Assembly: GCF_018401815.1 (NCBI RefSeq)
Contig: NZ_JAGYKG010000001.1
Location: 894,388 to 958,387, forward strand
DNA: 64,000 nt
From: Nonlabens sp.
GTDB taxonomy: Bacteria; Bacteroidota; Bacteroidia; Flavobacteriales; Flavobacteriaceae
Reading direction: 5' to 3'
Both the position numbers and the translations under genes were made by a program. Below are positions 7,397-16,429 of this stretch, piece by piece. Below the pieces are notes generated by a model. That model worked only from the letters and a program-made list of their open reading frames with translations. It had not been told where the DNA came from and did not search any database. Within the stretch, counting starts at the first letter, position 1. Every line of letters starts with the position of its first letter.

Positions 7397-10009
7397 TTAG
7401 AAAAAGTATTTGATACCTAGAATTAACCTTCTAGGCATGATATTATTGAGTATTTCGGTTCTAGTAAAAGAATCTTGTAGTATTCTATTATTTGTACCAG
7501 ATTGAAGGAAGTTAATAGCCAATAAACTAATATCCATAGTTTTTAATTTATTAGTGTATCTGAATTCAAAGTTCTGATTATTTAAAGTCTTACGGCTGTC
7601 AAGAGTGACATAATTGATTGAGTATTTTACATAATAATGTTTTAACAAGTTATGATCTACTTTAAAATTAACTGATCTAGCATTAAATATATTTGTTTCA
7701 TTTTCTATTTCAAGCGTGTTTTTAGACCAAGCAACTGAGAGATTAAAATTTGGAAAACTTTTAAAGGTTGTTCTTAAATATGGAGAATATTGATAGGTTC
7801 TAGAAATGGCTTTTGAAAAACGATCATTTATAGATATATTTCTCTCATTCCATCTAAATTTAATATTATTTCCAAATTCAACCTTATCTAAAATGTAAGT
7901 GAAATTATTATTTGAATTAAAGTACCGCGCAGAATTACGCTGTAAAAAGTACTGATTGATTTGATTGATTTCTTCTAGATCTATTTTTGTATTAAAGCCT
8001 TGATCTTCTATTTCATAGGAGTTATTACTTGAAAAAGAATAGCTTTTAAGCAAATTAATATTGGAATATCTTAATTGAAAAATATGATTATGAGTATTAG
8101 ATAAGTTAGTATCCCCTTGAGTTATGGAATAGTAATTTTGTACTCTTAGAGAAGTGTCCAACTGATCATCTGATGGTAAACGTATTTGCTGACGGTATTT
8201 AAATTGAAACTCATTTTTTGTGTTAGGATTGTAAACCAGCTCGGCTTTAGGTAAAATCATACCTTTCGAAACAGTATTTTTCACATCTCGATCAAAACTA
8301 TTAGAGTAAAAAAAAGTGGAAAAGCCAACTAATACATCTATTTTACTTTTCTTGTAAAAATAAGACAGTCCATTATCTGATGTATAAGTCTCATTTGTGT
8401 AGTTACTTTGAAACACTTGGTCTAGCAAGATGTCATTTAATTCCAGTGCTTGAAATTGTTCAGAATCAACCTTTATATGTGAAAAACTATTACTAGAGCC
8501 GATTATTAGCTTGCTATAATCAGTTAAATGATAAAATACATTAACTGCCAATTTTGTTTTGAACTGATTTTTTATAAGTCTTTTATCTATAATAAAATCA
8601 TCACTTTGTTGCCATGATATGACATCCTCTAAAAAAAACTCGTTACTTCCTAAAAGTCCATTAGAATCTCTTTTCTCAATTGAACTTTGAATACCATATG
8701 TTATATTAATTTTACTGTTGATTTTATCGGTTTGCTCTAAAAGACCGTTTATAATAAATTGATTCCTGTCATTTGTGGCTTTGTAATCTCTTGAAGTAAT
8801 AGAGGAGTTAGAGAGCGTAGTGTTTAATGAGTTTTCATTATTAAAATTAAACATGAGCGCAAAAACACGCTCTTTATTTTCTGATTGTAAATAATTAGTT
8901 GTTCTTAAATAGATGTCACTTAACTTGGTTGTTGTATTTGAATTTGTGTTATCAAAACCGTTATTATTGAGAAAAGTTAAATTACTTTCTTCCTTTTTTA
9001 ATGTAAAATGATCATTATAAGAAAAAAGGAAGTCCCAATCACTTTTCTTTGCTTTACGTCTTAATTGCATTAGATAAGACTGATCTTTAATTTCTAAGAA
9101 TTCTTGATCAGAATCAAAAGAGCTTAAATTGTTTTGAGGCAATCTAAAAAGTTCTGAGTCAACTATTCTCATTGCAGAGTAATCGTTATAACCTAAAGTA
9201 CTAATACCTAAGTTATTATTATTAATGATAATATTGTTTTGCTTTTTTATTTTGAAATTGAAAAGTGAAGCGTATAGTTTATAAAAGGCAGTGAAATCTG
9301 TTGCTATTTCTGCATCTCCAAATACAATTGCTTTTTTCTTGTTTTTTAAAATGAGATTTATGACCTGCTCGTTTGTGCGTCGGTCATTTTTAAGGATTTT
9401 AGACTTAGAATAATTAGAAATAATCTCTAATTTTTTTAATGCGTCTGCTGGTATATTATCAATACCTATCTTAGTTCCTCCACCAAAAAACGGTTCTCCT
9501 TCAACAAATAACCGACTAATTATTTGACCTTTAAAATACAAACTGCCATCAGGATTTATGGTCAAGCCAGGTATTTTTTCTAATAAATCTTTTAATTTTC
9601 GGTCATTAGGATCAATATAATTGCTCAAATTAAAGGAAGTGGTATCTGACTTTATTTCTATTTTAGGCTTAATATGTTTAATTACAATCTCACTAAGTTC
9701 ATCATAATCTTCTGATAGAATAATTTTACTAGGTAAGAAAGGAGCTTTAAAAGTAATAACGGTATCAACGTATGACAAATGTTTAATTGCAATAGCATAA
9801 GAAATATCTTTTTTTACTGGTAAACTAAATTTACCGTCAAAGGAACTTATTGTAATATTAACAATTGAGGTTGTGTCTTTTGCTAAAGTGCATTTGATTA
9901 CACCTTGGGAAATAGGCTGTAAATTACTATCAAAAAGACCCGATTTAACAGTTATTTGAGCACCAGAAACGTTAGATAGTAAGAGTATAAAAAATATGAG
10001 TCTTAACAA
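7397..10009 (-). CDS. TonB-dependent receptor-like outer membrane beta-barrel protein
   Basis: This 870-residue protein has a signal peptide (cleavage near residues 15-18) and an N-terminal carboxypeptidase-regulatory-like domain. A plug-like domain follows with LLEKIPGLTINPDGSLYFKG and VEGEPFFGGG. A long Asn- and Ser-rich region with alternating polar and hydrophobic residues should form the barrel, and it ends in a C-terminal aromatic residue (LILGIKYFF). I do not see a clear TonB box. The ligand cannot be told from sequence. It is the last of three same-strand genes with a small secreted Cys protein and a GLPGLI protein. The stretch looks more AT-rich than flanking housekeeping genes and has no copy of the iterated palindrome. 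Confidence 0.85.
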   Translation of the reverse strand: MLRLIFFILLLSNVSGAQITVKSGLFDSNLQPISQGVIKCTLAKDTTSIVNITISSFDGKFSLPVKKDISYAIAIKHLSYVDTVITFKAPFLPSKIILSEDYDELSEIVIKHIKPKIEIKSDTTSFNLSNYIDPNDRKLKDLLEKIPGLTINPDGSLYFKGQIISRLFVEGEPFFGGGTKIGIDNIPADALKKLEIISNYSKSKILKNDRRTNEQVINLILKNKKKAIVFGDAEIATDFTAFYKLYASLFNFKIKKQNNIIINNNNLGISTLGYNDYSAMRIVDSELFRLPQNNLSSFDSDQEFLEIKDQSYLMQLRRKAKKSDWDFLFSYNDHFTLKKEESNLTFLNNNGFDNTNSNTTTKLSDIYLRTTNYLQSENKERVFALMFNFNNENSLNTTLSNSSITSRDYKATNDRNQFIINGLLEQTDKINSKINITYGIQSSIEKRDSNGLLGSNEFFLEDVISWQQSDDFIIDKRLIKNQFKTKLAVNVFYHLTDYSKLIIGSSNSFSHIKVDSEQFQALELNDILLDQVFQSNYTNETYTSDNGLSYFYKKSKIDVLVGFSTFFYSNSFDRDVKNTVSKGMILPKAELVYNPNTKNEFQFKYRQQIRLPSDDQLDTSLRVQNYYSITQGDTNLSNTHNHIFQLRYSNINLLKSYSFSSNNSYEIEDQGFNTKIDLEEINQINQYFLQRNSARYFNSNNNFTYILDKVEFGNNIKFRWNERNISINDRFSKAISRTYQYSPYLRTTFKSFPNFNLSVAWSKNTLEIENETNIFNARSVNFKVDHNLLKHYYVKYSINYVTLDSRKTLNNQNFEFRYTNKLKTMDISLLAINFLQSGTNNRILQDSFTRTEILNNIMPRRLILGIKYFF

Positions 10010-10095
10010 TAGAAATTAATTGATGGTAAATTAGTAATTATTCATTGTTTTAAATAATAATTTATAGCTCCCTAACTGTAAAAAATATAAAACAC

Positions 10096-10857
10096 TTATT
10101 TGTTGCCTGATATTATTAATCTCTTAGCAACCTTTCTCATGTCGCCTTTTTTTTCTAAATATTCTTTTACCGTAAACATTCTTTTTGCGCTCTCAATCAT
10201 CACAACATCGTTAGATAGTGGTCTTAAATTTATATGAACTGCGATCATACTTATATTATTTTCTATTAATTCTAGAATAAGCCCTGGCAAACCTCCATAT
10301 CCTGCTGGCCCATAAGGTACTGGGATTTCAGGAGTGAACCATGCATAGATAGGTTCAGAAGTTGAATTATGTTTAGAAGATAAACCCTTGTATTTTGCAT
10401 AATAACATTTATAACCATCAATAGTTTTAGTTCTGGAATAGTCTATTTTCCAAGCATTTTGATGGTTTCTAGTTAAGGCAATCAAATCTCCTGCAAAATT
10501 TAATAAAGATGTATTTATTCCTGTTTTGTTGTTATAAGAATGCATCATATTATCATCCATCTGTGTAACACCAAAGTTTAACAAGTCATCTTCAGAATCC
10601 GCAACGAAGTGTGTGCTTCCATAAGATTTATCTCCTTGAAAACTAACAGAATACCTAGCCTCAGAAAGTAAGCTATCTATTTTTAAACTTTCTTTATACT
10701 CATTAGGATAACCATCTATAAATTCTTGGTTGTAAACCTTGTTTTTTATCCAATTTGCATGATATAAAACAGATCCCTCGTTCTTGTCTTTTAATAAAGA
10801 CTCAGAAAGAGGGAATGTAAATAACATGAAAAGAATTATTGAAGTAATTATTTTCAT
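10096..10857 (-). CDS. GLPGLI family protein
   Basis: This 253-residue exported protein has an N-terminal signal peptide (about residues 1-20). It carries the family motif in YGGLPGLILELIEN near residues 187-200, preceded by an AWFTPEIPVPYGPAGYG segment. GLPGLI proteins are common in Flavobacteriia and often sit beside barrel proteins with carboxypeptidase-regulatory-like domains; no biochemical role is established. Here the gene lies 23 nt downstream of a small secreted Cys protein gene and 86 nt upstream of the barrel gene, which suggests one operon. Other conserved-looking parts are ARYSVSFQGDKS and TKTIDGYKCYYAKYKG. Confidence 0.85.
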   Translation of the reverse strand: MKIITSIILFMLFTFPLSESLLKDKNEGSVLYHANWIKNKVYNQEFIDGYPNEYKESLKIDSLLSEARYSVSFQGDKSYGSTHFVADSEDDLLNFGVTQMDDNMMHSYNNKTGINTSLLNFAGDLIALTRNHQNAWKIDYSRTKTIDGYKCYYAKYKGLSSKHNSTSEPIYAWFTPEIPVPYGPAGYGGLPGLILELIENNISMIAVHINLRPLSNDVVMIESAKRMFTVKEYLEKKGDMRKVAKRLIISGNK

Positions 10858-10880
10858 TATTTAAAATTTGATTTACTACG

Positions 10881-11120
10881 TTAGTTAGCAGGTTCAATTG
10901 ACGCACACATTCTTGCCTCACAAGTTCGACGATCTCTATTCCATCTTATCAGATCTCTATCGTTATATCCATCATTCATATCAATGTGATCAGCATAAGC
11001 TATGCATGCGTCCTCACAAGTTCCAAAATCTTCAACTACTAAATCGTTCGTATTTAAAGTAGCAAACCCACTACTCAACATAAATACTCCAGCAAGTGCT
11101 GCAAAAACTAATTTTCTCAT
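10881..11120 (-). CDS. small secreted four-cysteine protein
   Basis: This 79-residue protein starts with a convincing signal peptide (MRKLVFAALAGVFMLSSGFA). A mature part of about 59 residues holds four cysteines at 35, 39, 67 and 72, spaced CxxxC and CxxxxC, with an Asp/Asn/Arg-rich middle. I do not recognise a family. The spacing fits two disulfides holding a helical hairpin. It is the first gene of the cassette with a GLPGLI protein and an outer-membrane barrel, so it could be a substrate, ligand or accessory of that pair; this is inference. The cysteines, signal peptide and 23-nt spacing to the next gene make it likely to be real. Confidence 0.7.
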   Translation of the reverse strand: MRKLVFAALAGVFMLSSGFATLNTNDLVVEDFGTCEDACIAYADHIDMNDGYNDRDLIRWNRDRRTCEARMCASIEPAN

Positions 11121-11153
11121 AATAAAATGTTTTAAATGATTAATACGAGTGCT

Positions 11154-11184
11154 AAGAAACGAAGAAACGAAGAAACGAAGAAAA
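11154..11184. repeat. 8-bp tandem repeat (AAGAAACG)
   Basis: Three perfect AAGAAACG units and a partial fourth (AAGAAAA) lie 34 nt upstream of the small Cys protein gene. The rest of the gap to the holB promoter (about 11185-11542) shows no gene or hairpin that I can support. Confidence 0.9.
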
Positions 11185-11542
11185 TTCCTACTTTTATCTG
11201 AGGTGTTTTCTTAAAGAGGTGTTTTTTTTACTTTCTCTCTTACAAAACGGGAATTGAAATTATTTTTTTTCTTCATCTTTAAATTGCAAAGCCTAAAACA
11301 ACTCCAAGGTAGTAGTTATTTAAGGTAATGTGGCAGTAGAGGCGGTAGCCTCAGAACCTACTTCTTTTGTTCTATTCATAAGTTTTGCTTTCATCCCTCT
11401 TCATTTCTTTTCCATTTGAGCATTTTTAATCTATAAGGATGTTTTTAAACGCCTAAAGAATTAAAGTTTTTGATTTTTTAAGCTTTCGAATAGAACGTAG
11501 CAAAGTATGCTTCACAAGTTTCCTGACCTACTGGGTTCCTCT

Positions 11543-11550
11543 TATATTTG
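11543..11550 (+). promoter_or_regulatory. -7 box for holB, very close to the start codon
   Basis: TATATTTG ends 4 nt before the holB ATG, so the transcript should be leaderless or nearly so. Confidence 0.6.
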
Positions 11551-11554
11551 CACT

Positions 11555-12682
11555 ATGCAATATCAAGACGTTTTAGGACTGGAACATATCAAAAAGCACC
11601 TGCAATCTACGGTGCAAAACGATCGTATAGCTCATGCTCAGTTATTAGTAGGTCCCACTGGAAGCGGTGTTTTACCTCTCGCTGTTGCTTATGCAAGGCA
11701 GATTTTATGTGGTGCTTCTAATGAAAGTTGTCATGCACAGCTCAATAACCTAGCGCATCCAGATTTACACTTTTCTTTTCCCATGCCATCTTCTGTTGGA
11801 AGTAGTACTACAAAAGCAACATCAGATATATTCTTAAAGGAGTGGCGCACTTTTTTACTTTCTAACCCTTATGGAAGCCTCCCAGACTGGTATAAAGCCA
11901 TCGATATAGAAAAAAAGAATGCTGAAATACGGGTAGCAGAAGCACAACTCATCATGAAAAAACTGAGCTTAAAATCTTATGAAGGAGGTTTTAAGGTAGT
12001 CATCATTTGGGGAGCTGATAAAATGAATACCGAAGCGGCCAACAAACTGCTCAAGCTTATAGAAGAGCCGCCAGCAAAGACGATTATCCTTCTTGTTGCC
12101 GAATCTGAGGATCGAATTATCAATACTATTAAGTCCAGGTGTCAAATTATCAATGTGCCTAAACTCCATGCTGCTGTTATCGCTCAAGGACTACAAAAAA
12201 ACCTTCAATTATCTGAAAGTCAAAGTTCTACAGTTGCTAGACAAGCAGATGGAGATTACAGAAAAGCCGTACAGTTTTCACAAAATAGCGCTGAGGACCT
12301 ACAATTTGAACAGTGGTTTGTGGAGTGGGTACGAACAGCTTTTGTAGCTAAAACAAAAATTACGGCTATCAACGACCTTATGGAATGGGCTGATAATATA
12401 GCCTCAGTCAACCGAGAAACGCAGATACGTTTTCTACTATATTGTATGGAATTCTTTAGACAAGCCATGTTGAAAAACTATCAAGCAGATACTGCTGTAT
12501 ATCTATCTCCTCAAAGCGGTTTTGACTTAAGTAAATTTGCCCCTTTTGTAGATGGAAATAGAATGATGGAAATACAGAAACAACTTCAAGAAGCCATTTA
12601 TCATATAGAACGTAATGCAAATGGCAAGATTGTACTTACTGATTTGAGTATAGGAATGACGCGTATTTTACACTCTAAATAG
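11555..12682 (+). CDS. holB: DNA polymerase III subunit delta'
   Basis: This 375-residue AAA+ protein belongs to the clamp-loader subunit family. The start MQYQDVLGLEHIKKHL matches the usual N-terminus. A P-loop-like GPTGSG follows at about residues 34-39, and the block WGADKMNTEAANKLLKLIEEPP with the sensor-like IKSRCQ is diagnostic for delta'. It acts in the clamp-loader complex that loads the sliding clamp at replication forks. I rejected a start 48 nt upstream because the -7 box lies between the two ATGs. Neighbours do not suggest an operon. Confidence 0.92.
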   Translation: MQYQDVLGLEHIKKHLQSTVQNDRIAHAQLLVGPTGSGVLPLAVAYARQILCGASNESCHAQLNNLAHPDLHFSFPMPSSVGSSTTKATSDIFLKEWRTFLLSNPYGSLPDWYKAIDIEKKNAEIRVAEAQLIMKKLSLKSYEGGFKVVIIWGADKMNTEAANKLLKLIEEPPAKTIILLVAESEDRIINTIKSRCQIINVPKLHAAVIAQGLQKNLQLSESQSSTVARQADGDYRKAVQFSQNSAEDLQFEQWFVEWVRTAFVAKTKITAINDLMEWADNIASVNRETQIRFLLYCMEFFRQAMLKNYQADTAVYLSPQSGFDLSKFAPFVDGNRMMEIQKQLQEAIYHIERNANGKIVLTDLSIGMTRILHSK

Positions 12683-12751
12683 GTCTATCATACCTATTTT
12701 AAGCTCTATATAGTTCAAAGCTAAGCACATTGTATTACATTAGATAAAAAA

Positions 12752-13147
12752 ATGATGATGGCCTATTCTGGAATTATCCTTATTCTTATTTTTTTGATAG
12801 TTACTTATCTGCTGTCTGCTTATGAAAAGATGATGGATTGGAAAAAAACAGTGGAAGACTACTGTCATATGTATCAAGACGTATTTAATCCTATGCTTGT
12901 TAAGTTAAGTATCATTATCATCTTAGGCATAGAAATTACACTGAGTACCCTAATCGGTATTGCCTTATATGAAATTATAAGCGTTCAAAGTTTTTTCTAC
13001 GCTCCATACGCATTTGTACTTTCAGGCTTTCTTATTATAATTTTGCTAGTTGGTTTGCGACTTATAAAAGATTACTCCGGATCTTCAGGATTAGGAATCT
13101 ACTTTATCATTAGCATGATGGGACTCTTTTGGTCTCAATATATTTAA
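12752..13147 (+). CDS. small integral membrane protein of unknown function
   Basis: This 131-residue protein has about four hydrophobic segments (roughly residues 4-23, 46-70, 82-104 and 112-130) and a short charged stretch after the first (YEKMMDWKKTVEDYCHMYQD). I recognise no family. Three consecutive Met codons (the first and second plus the third) make the exact start uncertain by 6 nt. It lies 69 nt after holB on the same strand and is followed by a strong terminator, so it could be the last gene of that transcript. Confidence 0.65.
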   Translation: MMMAYSGIILILIFLIVTYLLSAYEKMMDWKKTVEDYCHMYQDVFNPMLVKLSIIIILGIEITLSTLIGIALYEIISVQSFFYAPYAFVLSGFLIIILLVGLRLIKDYSGSSGLGIYFIISMMGLFWSQYI

Positions 13148-13254
13148 CATCTATAGTAATTATTATTTGTATAAGTAAAAACTATAGATTTTCAAGCAAA
13201 ATCATGCGTTTTAAGCTGGTTTAAAGGAAATAGGAACAAAGATGTTGTTTAACT

Positions 13255-13292
13255 AAAAAAGCGCTTTTAAATGGTTTTAAAAGCGCTTTTTT
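13255..13292. terminator. bidirectional terminator containing a stop codon
   Basis: A perfect 17-bp stem with a 4-nt loop has A-runs and T-runs on its two sides. The stop codon of the minus-strand methyltransferase gene (13277-13279) lies inside the stem, so the last four residues (KKRF) are encoded by hairpin bases. Confidence 0.9.
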
Positions 13293-14116
13293 AGTATGTA
13301 AGTGATGGAGCTGGGTTCTTTAGTACTCATTGCGATCAAATTAGAGAGGAAACCAATGAACGTTCCAGATAAAAAGGGAAAAAGTGATTTTTTATATTTA
13401 GAGGATAACATCGAAACATAAAAACTATCAAACCACATAGGTTGCATTTTTATAATTTCAAATTCCTTTTCAAATAACCTTCTTACCGCTTTTTTATTAA
13501 AGTGAAATAAATGTCTAGGCACATCATAGCCTGCCCAATACTTTCCATAAAACTTAGCATCATAGGATTCGTAATTAGGTAAGGCTAGAATTAAAACACC
13601 ATTGGGTTGCAACAGCTCAAGGATTTTTTCTTTCTGTTTTTCTACATCTAGAACATGTTCTAATACATGATACATAGAAATTAAATCAAAAGAGTGTGGG
13701 TCAAATACTTCAAGGCTTGCATGCAAATCAATTCCCTTTTCTTGAGCTACCAACCTTGCCTTAGCACTAGGTTCAAAACCGGTACTGTCCATTCCGCAAT
13801 TTTCTAATGCTCTAACCAGGTCTCCTACCCCAGCACCTATATCCAAAACCTTCCCTTGTAAAGCAAATTTCTTAATTAAGGAAGTCTTTGACTTTAAATT
13901 AAAACCCTTAGCAACATTATAGCATCGAGCAAAAAAAGAAGTGGAAGTATCATCATGAGAAAGATAATCTTCACTTTCATAATATGGATCTAACACCTTT
14001 GGTTGAGGAGTGGTTTTTATCAATTCTGTATCTGGATCCTGATACAGCTCAAACTTTTCCTGGGTCAGAAAGTAGTCGTTAAGTGTCAGAAAGTGTTTGG
14101 AGAAATTCAAATTCAT
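13277..14116 (-). CDS. class I SAM-dependent methyltransferase
   Basis: This 279-residue protein carries the SAM-binding motif VLDIGAGVGDLVRAL and the acidic strand end GFEPS. A later YHVLEHVLD segment is typical of methyltransferase families 12 and 23. The substrate is unknown; the N-terminal extension and C-terminal region resemble flavobacterial methyltransferases of unassigned target. I start it at the ATG at 14116, which gives MNLNFSKHFLTLND. A GTG 12 nt upstream lies inside the parS-like site. It follows mnmG on the same strand with about 18 nt spacing, so it is probably the last gene of the DUF4175-ybeY-mnmG transcript. Confidence 0.85.
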   Translation of the reverse strand: MNLNFSKHFLTLNDYFLTQEKFELYQDPDTELIKTTPQPKVLDPYYESEDYLSHDDTSTSFFARCYNVAKGFNLKSKTSLIKKFALQGKVLDIGAGVGDLVRALENCGMDSTGFEPSAKARLVAQEKGIDLHASLEVFDPHSFDLISMYHVLEHVLDVEKQKEKILELLQPNGVLILALPNYESYDAKFYGKYWAGYDVPRHLFHFNKKAVRRLFEKEFEIIKMQPMWFDSFYVSMLSSKYKKSLFPFLSGTFIGFLSNLIAMSTKEPSSITYILKKRF

Positions 14117-14120
14117 TAAT

Positions 14121-14136
14121 TGTTTCACGTGAAACT
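14121..14136. promoter_or_regulatory. parS-like centromere site 1
   Basis: TGTTTCACGTGAAACT differs in one base from the broadly conserved ParB-binding parS sequence TGTTTCACGTGAAACA. It overlaps the mnmG stop codon and lies just before the methyltransferase start. Confidence 0.8.
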
Positions 14137-16006
14137 ATCGGCCCATGTGTACTAATAACACAGAAATATCACTTGGCGAAACACCGGAAATACGACTCGC
14201 TTGTGAAACCGTCACTGGCTGTATTTTCGTTAGTTTTTCCCTAGCCTCATAAGAAAGTGACTTGATGCTTTTAAAATCATAGTTAGAAGGGATCTTTACA
14301 TTTTCTAATCTGTGGAGTTTATCTGCATTGTCTTTTTCCTTAGAAATATACCCTGCGTACTTTACATGAACCTCTACCTGCTCCAGAATATCATCATCCA
14401 ATTCGTTCTCATCTAAATAAGTCTTTACCTGAGAAATAGTTTTAATATCCTCCAAGTTGATCTGCGGACGAGAAAAGACTTTAAATAACTTGTCATTTTG
14501 GGTGACTACTTTACTTCCTTTTGACTCAAGCAACGGATTCATTTCCTTATAATCATAACTGGTATCACGTAAAAACTGAACCATTTTTTCTGATTCATTA
14601 GCTTTCCGTTCTACGCGATTCAAAGCTTCATCGGTGACGATTCCTAACTCTACCGCTCTAGGTGTTAATCTTAAATCGGCATTATCTTGTCTTAAAAGTG
14701 TTCGATATTCAGCACGAGAAGTAAACATTCTATAAGGCTCCTCGGTTCCTTTTGTAATCAAATCATCTACAAGAACACCTATATACGCTTCGTCTCTTTT
14801 AAGTATAAAAGACTCTTCCTCTCTGATTTTACGCACGGCATTTATACCCGCCATTAACCCCTGAGAGGCGGCTTCTTCATATCCAGTAGTACCGTTAATC
14901 TGACCCGCAAAATACAAATTGCTAATCAACTTGGTTTCTAGTGTATGCTTTAATTGTGTAGGCGGAAAATAGTCATACTCAATAGCATAACCTGGTCTGA
15001 AAAACTTCACCTTTTCAAATCCTACCACACTGCGCAATGCTTTAAACTGAACATCTTCTGGCAAAGAGGTACTGAACCCATTTACATACACCTCACAAGT
15101 ATTCCATCCCTCTGGTTCTACAAATATTTGATGCCTGTCTTTGGTTGCAAAACGATCTATTTTATCTTCTATACTTGGACAATACCTAGGACCTACAGAT
15201 TTAATTCTACCATTAAACATAGGAGATCTATCAAAACCTTCTCGGAGTAAATCGTGTACCTCTGGACTGGTGTAGGTCATATGACAATCCCGCTGATGTT
15301 TTAACGAGCTGGTCAAGTTGCTGTAACTAAACTTTGACGTAATCGCATCACCCGGTTGAGGCTCCATTCTGCTATAATCTAAAGACCTTCCATCTACCCT
15401 TGGCGGAGTCCCTGTTTTCATCCTTCCAGACTCAAAACCTAACTCTACTAATTGACCTGTAATTCCTGTAGAAGCTCTTTCACCCGCTCGACCTCCGCCA
15501 AAGTTCTTATCCCCTATATGAATTAAACCATTAAGAAAAGTTCCATTAGTGAGCACCACTGCTTTAGATCTAATTTCAATACCTAAAGAGGTGCGCACGC
15601 CTACAACTTTTTCGCCTTCGATGATCAACCCTAAAACCATTTCCTGATAGAAATCCAATAGCGGAATAGCTTCCAACTGCATTCTCCATTCCTCAGAAAA
15701 TCTCATGCGATCATTTTGAGTTCTTGGCGACCACATCGCAGGACCTTTAGATTGATTGAGCATTTTAAATTGAATGGCACTCTTGTCAGAAACAATACCA
15801 CTCAATCCTCCTAACGCATCTATCTCCCGAACAATTTGCCCCTTTGCAATGCCTCCCATCGCAGGATTACAAGACATCTGCCCTATGGTTTCCAAATTCA
15901 TAGTAACCAATAAAGTTCTAGAACCCATGTTGGCAGCGACAGCCGCGGCTTCACTCCCAGCGTGTCCAGCACCTACTACTATTACGTCGTATTCCTTATC
16001 AAACAT
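14135..16006 (-). CDS. mnmG: tRNA uridine-5-carboxymethylaminomethyl synthesis enzyme MnmG
   Basis: This 623-residue FAD-binding protein (GidA) works with MnmE to build the cmnm5 modification at wobble U34 of certain tRNAs. The dinucleotide-binding motif GAGHAGSEAA is at the N-terminus, MSCNPAMGGIAKGQI follows, and GGGRAGERAS and the KTGTPPR block are family signatures. The C-terminal helical domain ends near DISVLLVHMGR. Length is normal. It sits between ybeY (3-nt gap) and a methyltransferase, and a parS-like site overlaps each junction. In many bacteria gidA lies near the origin and the par genes, though no parAB is present here. Confidence 0.97.
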   Translation of the reverse strand: MFDKEYDVIVVGAGHAGSEAAAVAANMGSRTLLVTMNLETIGQMSCNPAMGGIAKGQIVREIDALGGLSGIVSDKSAIQFKMLNQSKGPAMWSPRTQNDRMRFSEEWRMQLEAIPLLDFYQEMVLGLIIEGEKVVGVRTSLGIEIRSKAVVLTNGTFLNGLIHIGDKNFGGGRAGERASTGITGQLVELGFESGRMKTGTPPRVDGRSLDYSRMEPQPGDAITSKFSYSNLTSSLKHQRDCHMTYTSPEVHDLLREGFDRSPMFNGRIKSVGPRYCPSIEDKIDRFATKDRHQIFVEPEGWNTCEVYVNGFSTSLPEDVQFKALRSVVGFEKVKFFRPGYAIEYDYFPPTQLKHTLETKLISNLYFAGQINGTTGYEEAASQGLMAGINAVRKIREEESFILKRDEAYIGVLVDDLITKGTEEPYRMFTSRAEYRTLLRQDNADLRLTPRAVELGIVTDEALNRVERKANESEKMVQFLRDTSYDYKEMNPLLESKGSKVVTQNDKLFKVFSRPQINLEDIKTISQVKTYLDENELDDDILEQVEVHVKYAGYISKEKDNADKLHRLENVKIPSNYDFKSIKSLSYEAREKLTKIQPVTVSQASRISGVSPSDISVLLVHMGR

Positions 16007-16009
16007 TTT

Positions 16010-16429
16010 TTATTGTTTCACGTGAAACATACCGATTTTTTCATTTTCCTTATCCCGCATTAATTGCGCCTCAGCCTCCGACTTGTCTCCATAACCACAA
16101 AGATGTAAAAGGCCATGTGCCATTACCCTATGCAATTCGTTTATTACACTCACACCAAAACTACTGGCATTCTCCTTAACTCTATCCGTACTGATATATA
16201 TTTCACCATTAATTAACCCCTCCTCACAATAATCAAAAGTGATGATATCTGTAAAGGTATCATGATTTAAATAGTCCTGATTGATCTTTAACAAAAACTC
16301 ATCAGAGCAAAAAACATACGAAATTTCTCCTATGGTCTTTGATTCCGACTCGGCAACTAACTCCAACCACCTGGTATAAGTCCACTCCTCTATAGGTTCG
16401 AAATCATTCTGATAATTAAATTCAATCAT
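16010..16429 (-). CDS. ybeY: rRNA maturation RNase YbeY
   Basis: This 139-residue metalloprotein of the UPF0054 family is an endoribonuclease for 16S rRNA 3' processing and ribosome quality control. The zinc motif HGLLHLCGYGD (HxxxHxxxxxD/H) is intact and preceded by ELHRVMA. Its last residues, MFHVKQ, are encoded by the second parS-like site. Its start overlaps the end of the DUF4175 gene by 8 nt and its stop lies 3 nt before mnmG, so the three genes are tightly coupled. Confidence 0.93.
   Translation of the reverse strand: MIEFNYQNDFEPIEEWTYTRWLELVAESESKTIGEISYVFCSDEFLLKINQDYLNHDTFTDIITFDYCEEGLINGEIYISTDRVKENASSFGVSVINELHRVMAHGLLHLCGYGDKSEAEAQLMRDKENEKIGMFHVKQ
16014..16029. promoter_or_regulatory. 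parS-like centromere site 2
   Basis: TGTTTCACGTGAAACA is identical to the canonical 16-nt parS palindrome bound by ParB. It lies inside the 3' end of ybeY, 8 nt before the mnmG start codon. Confidence 0.88.
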
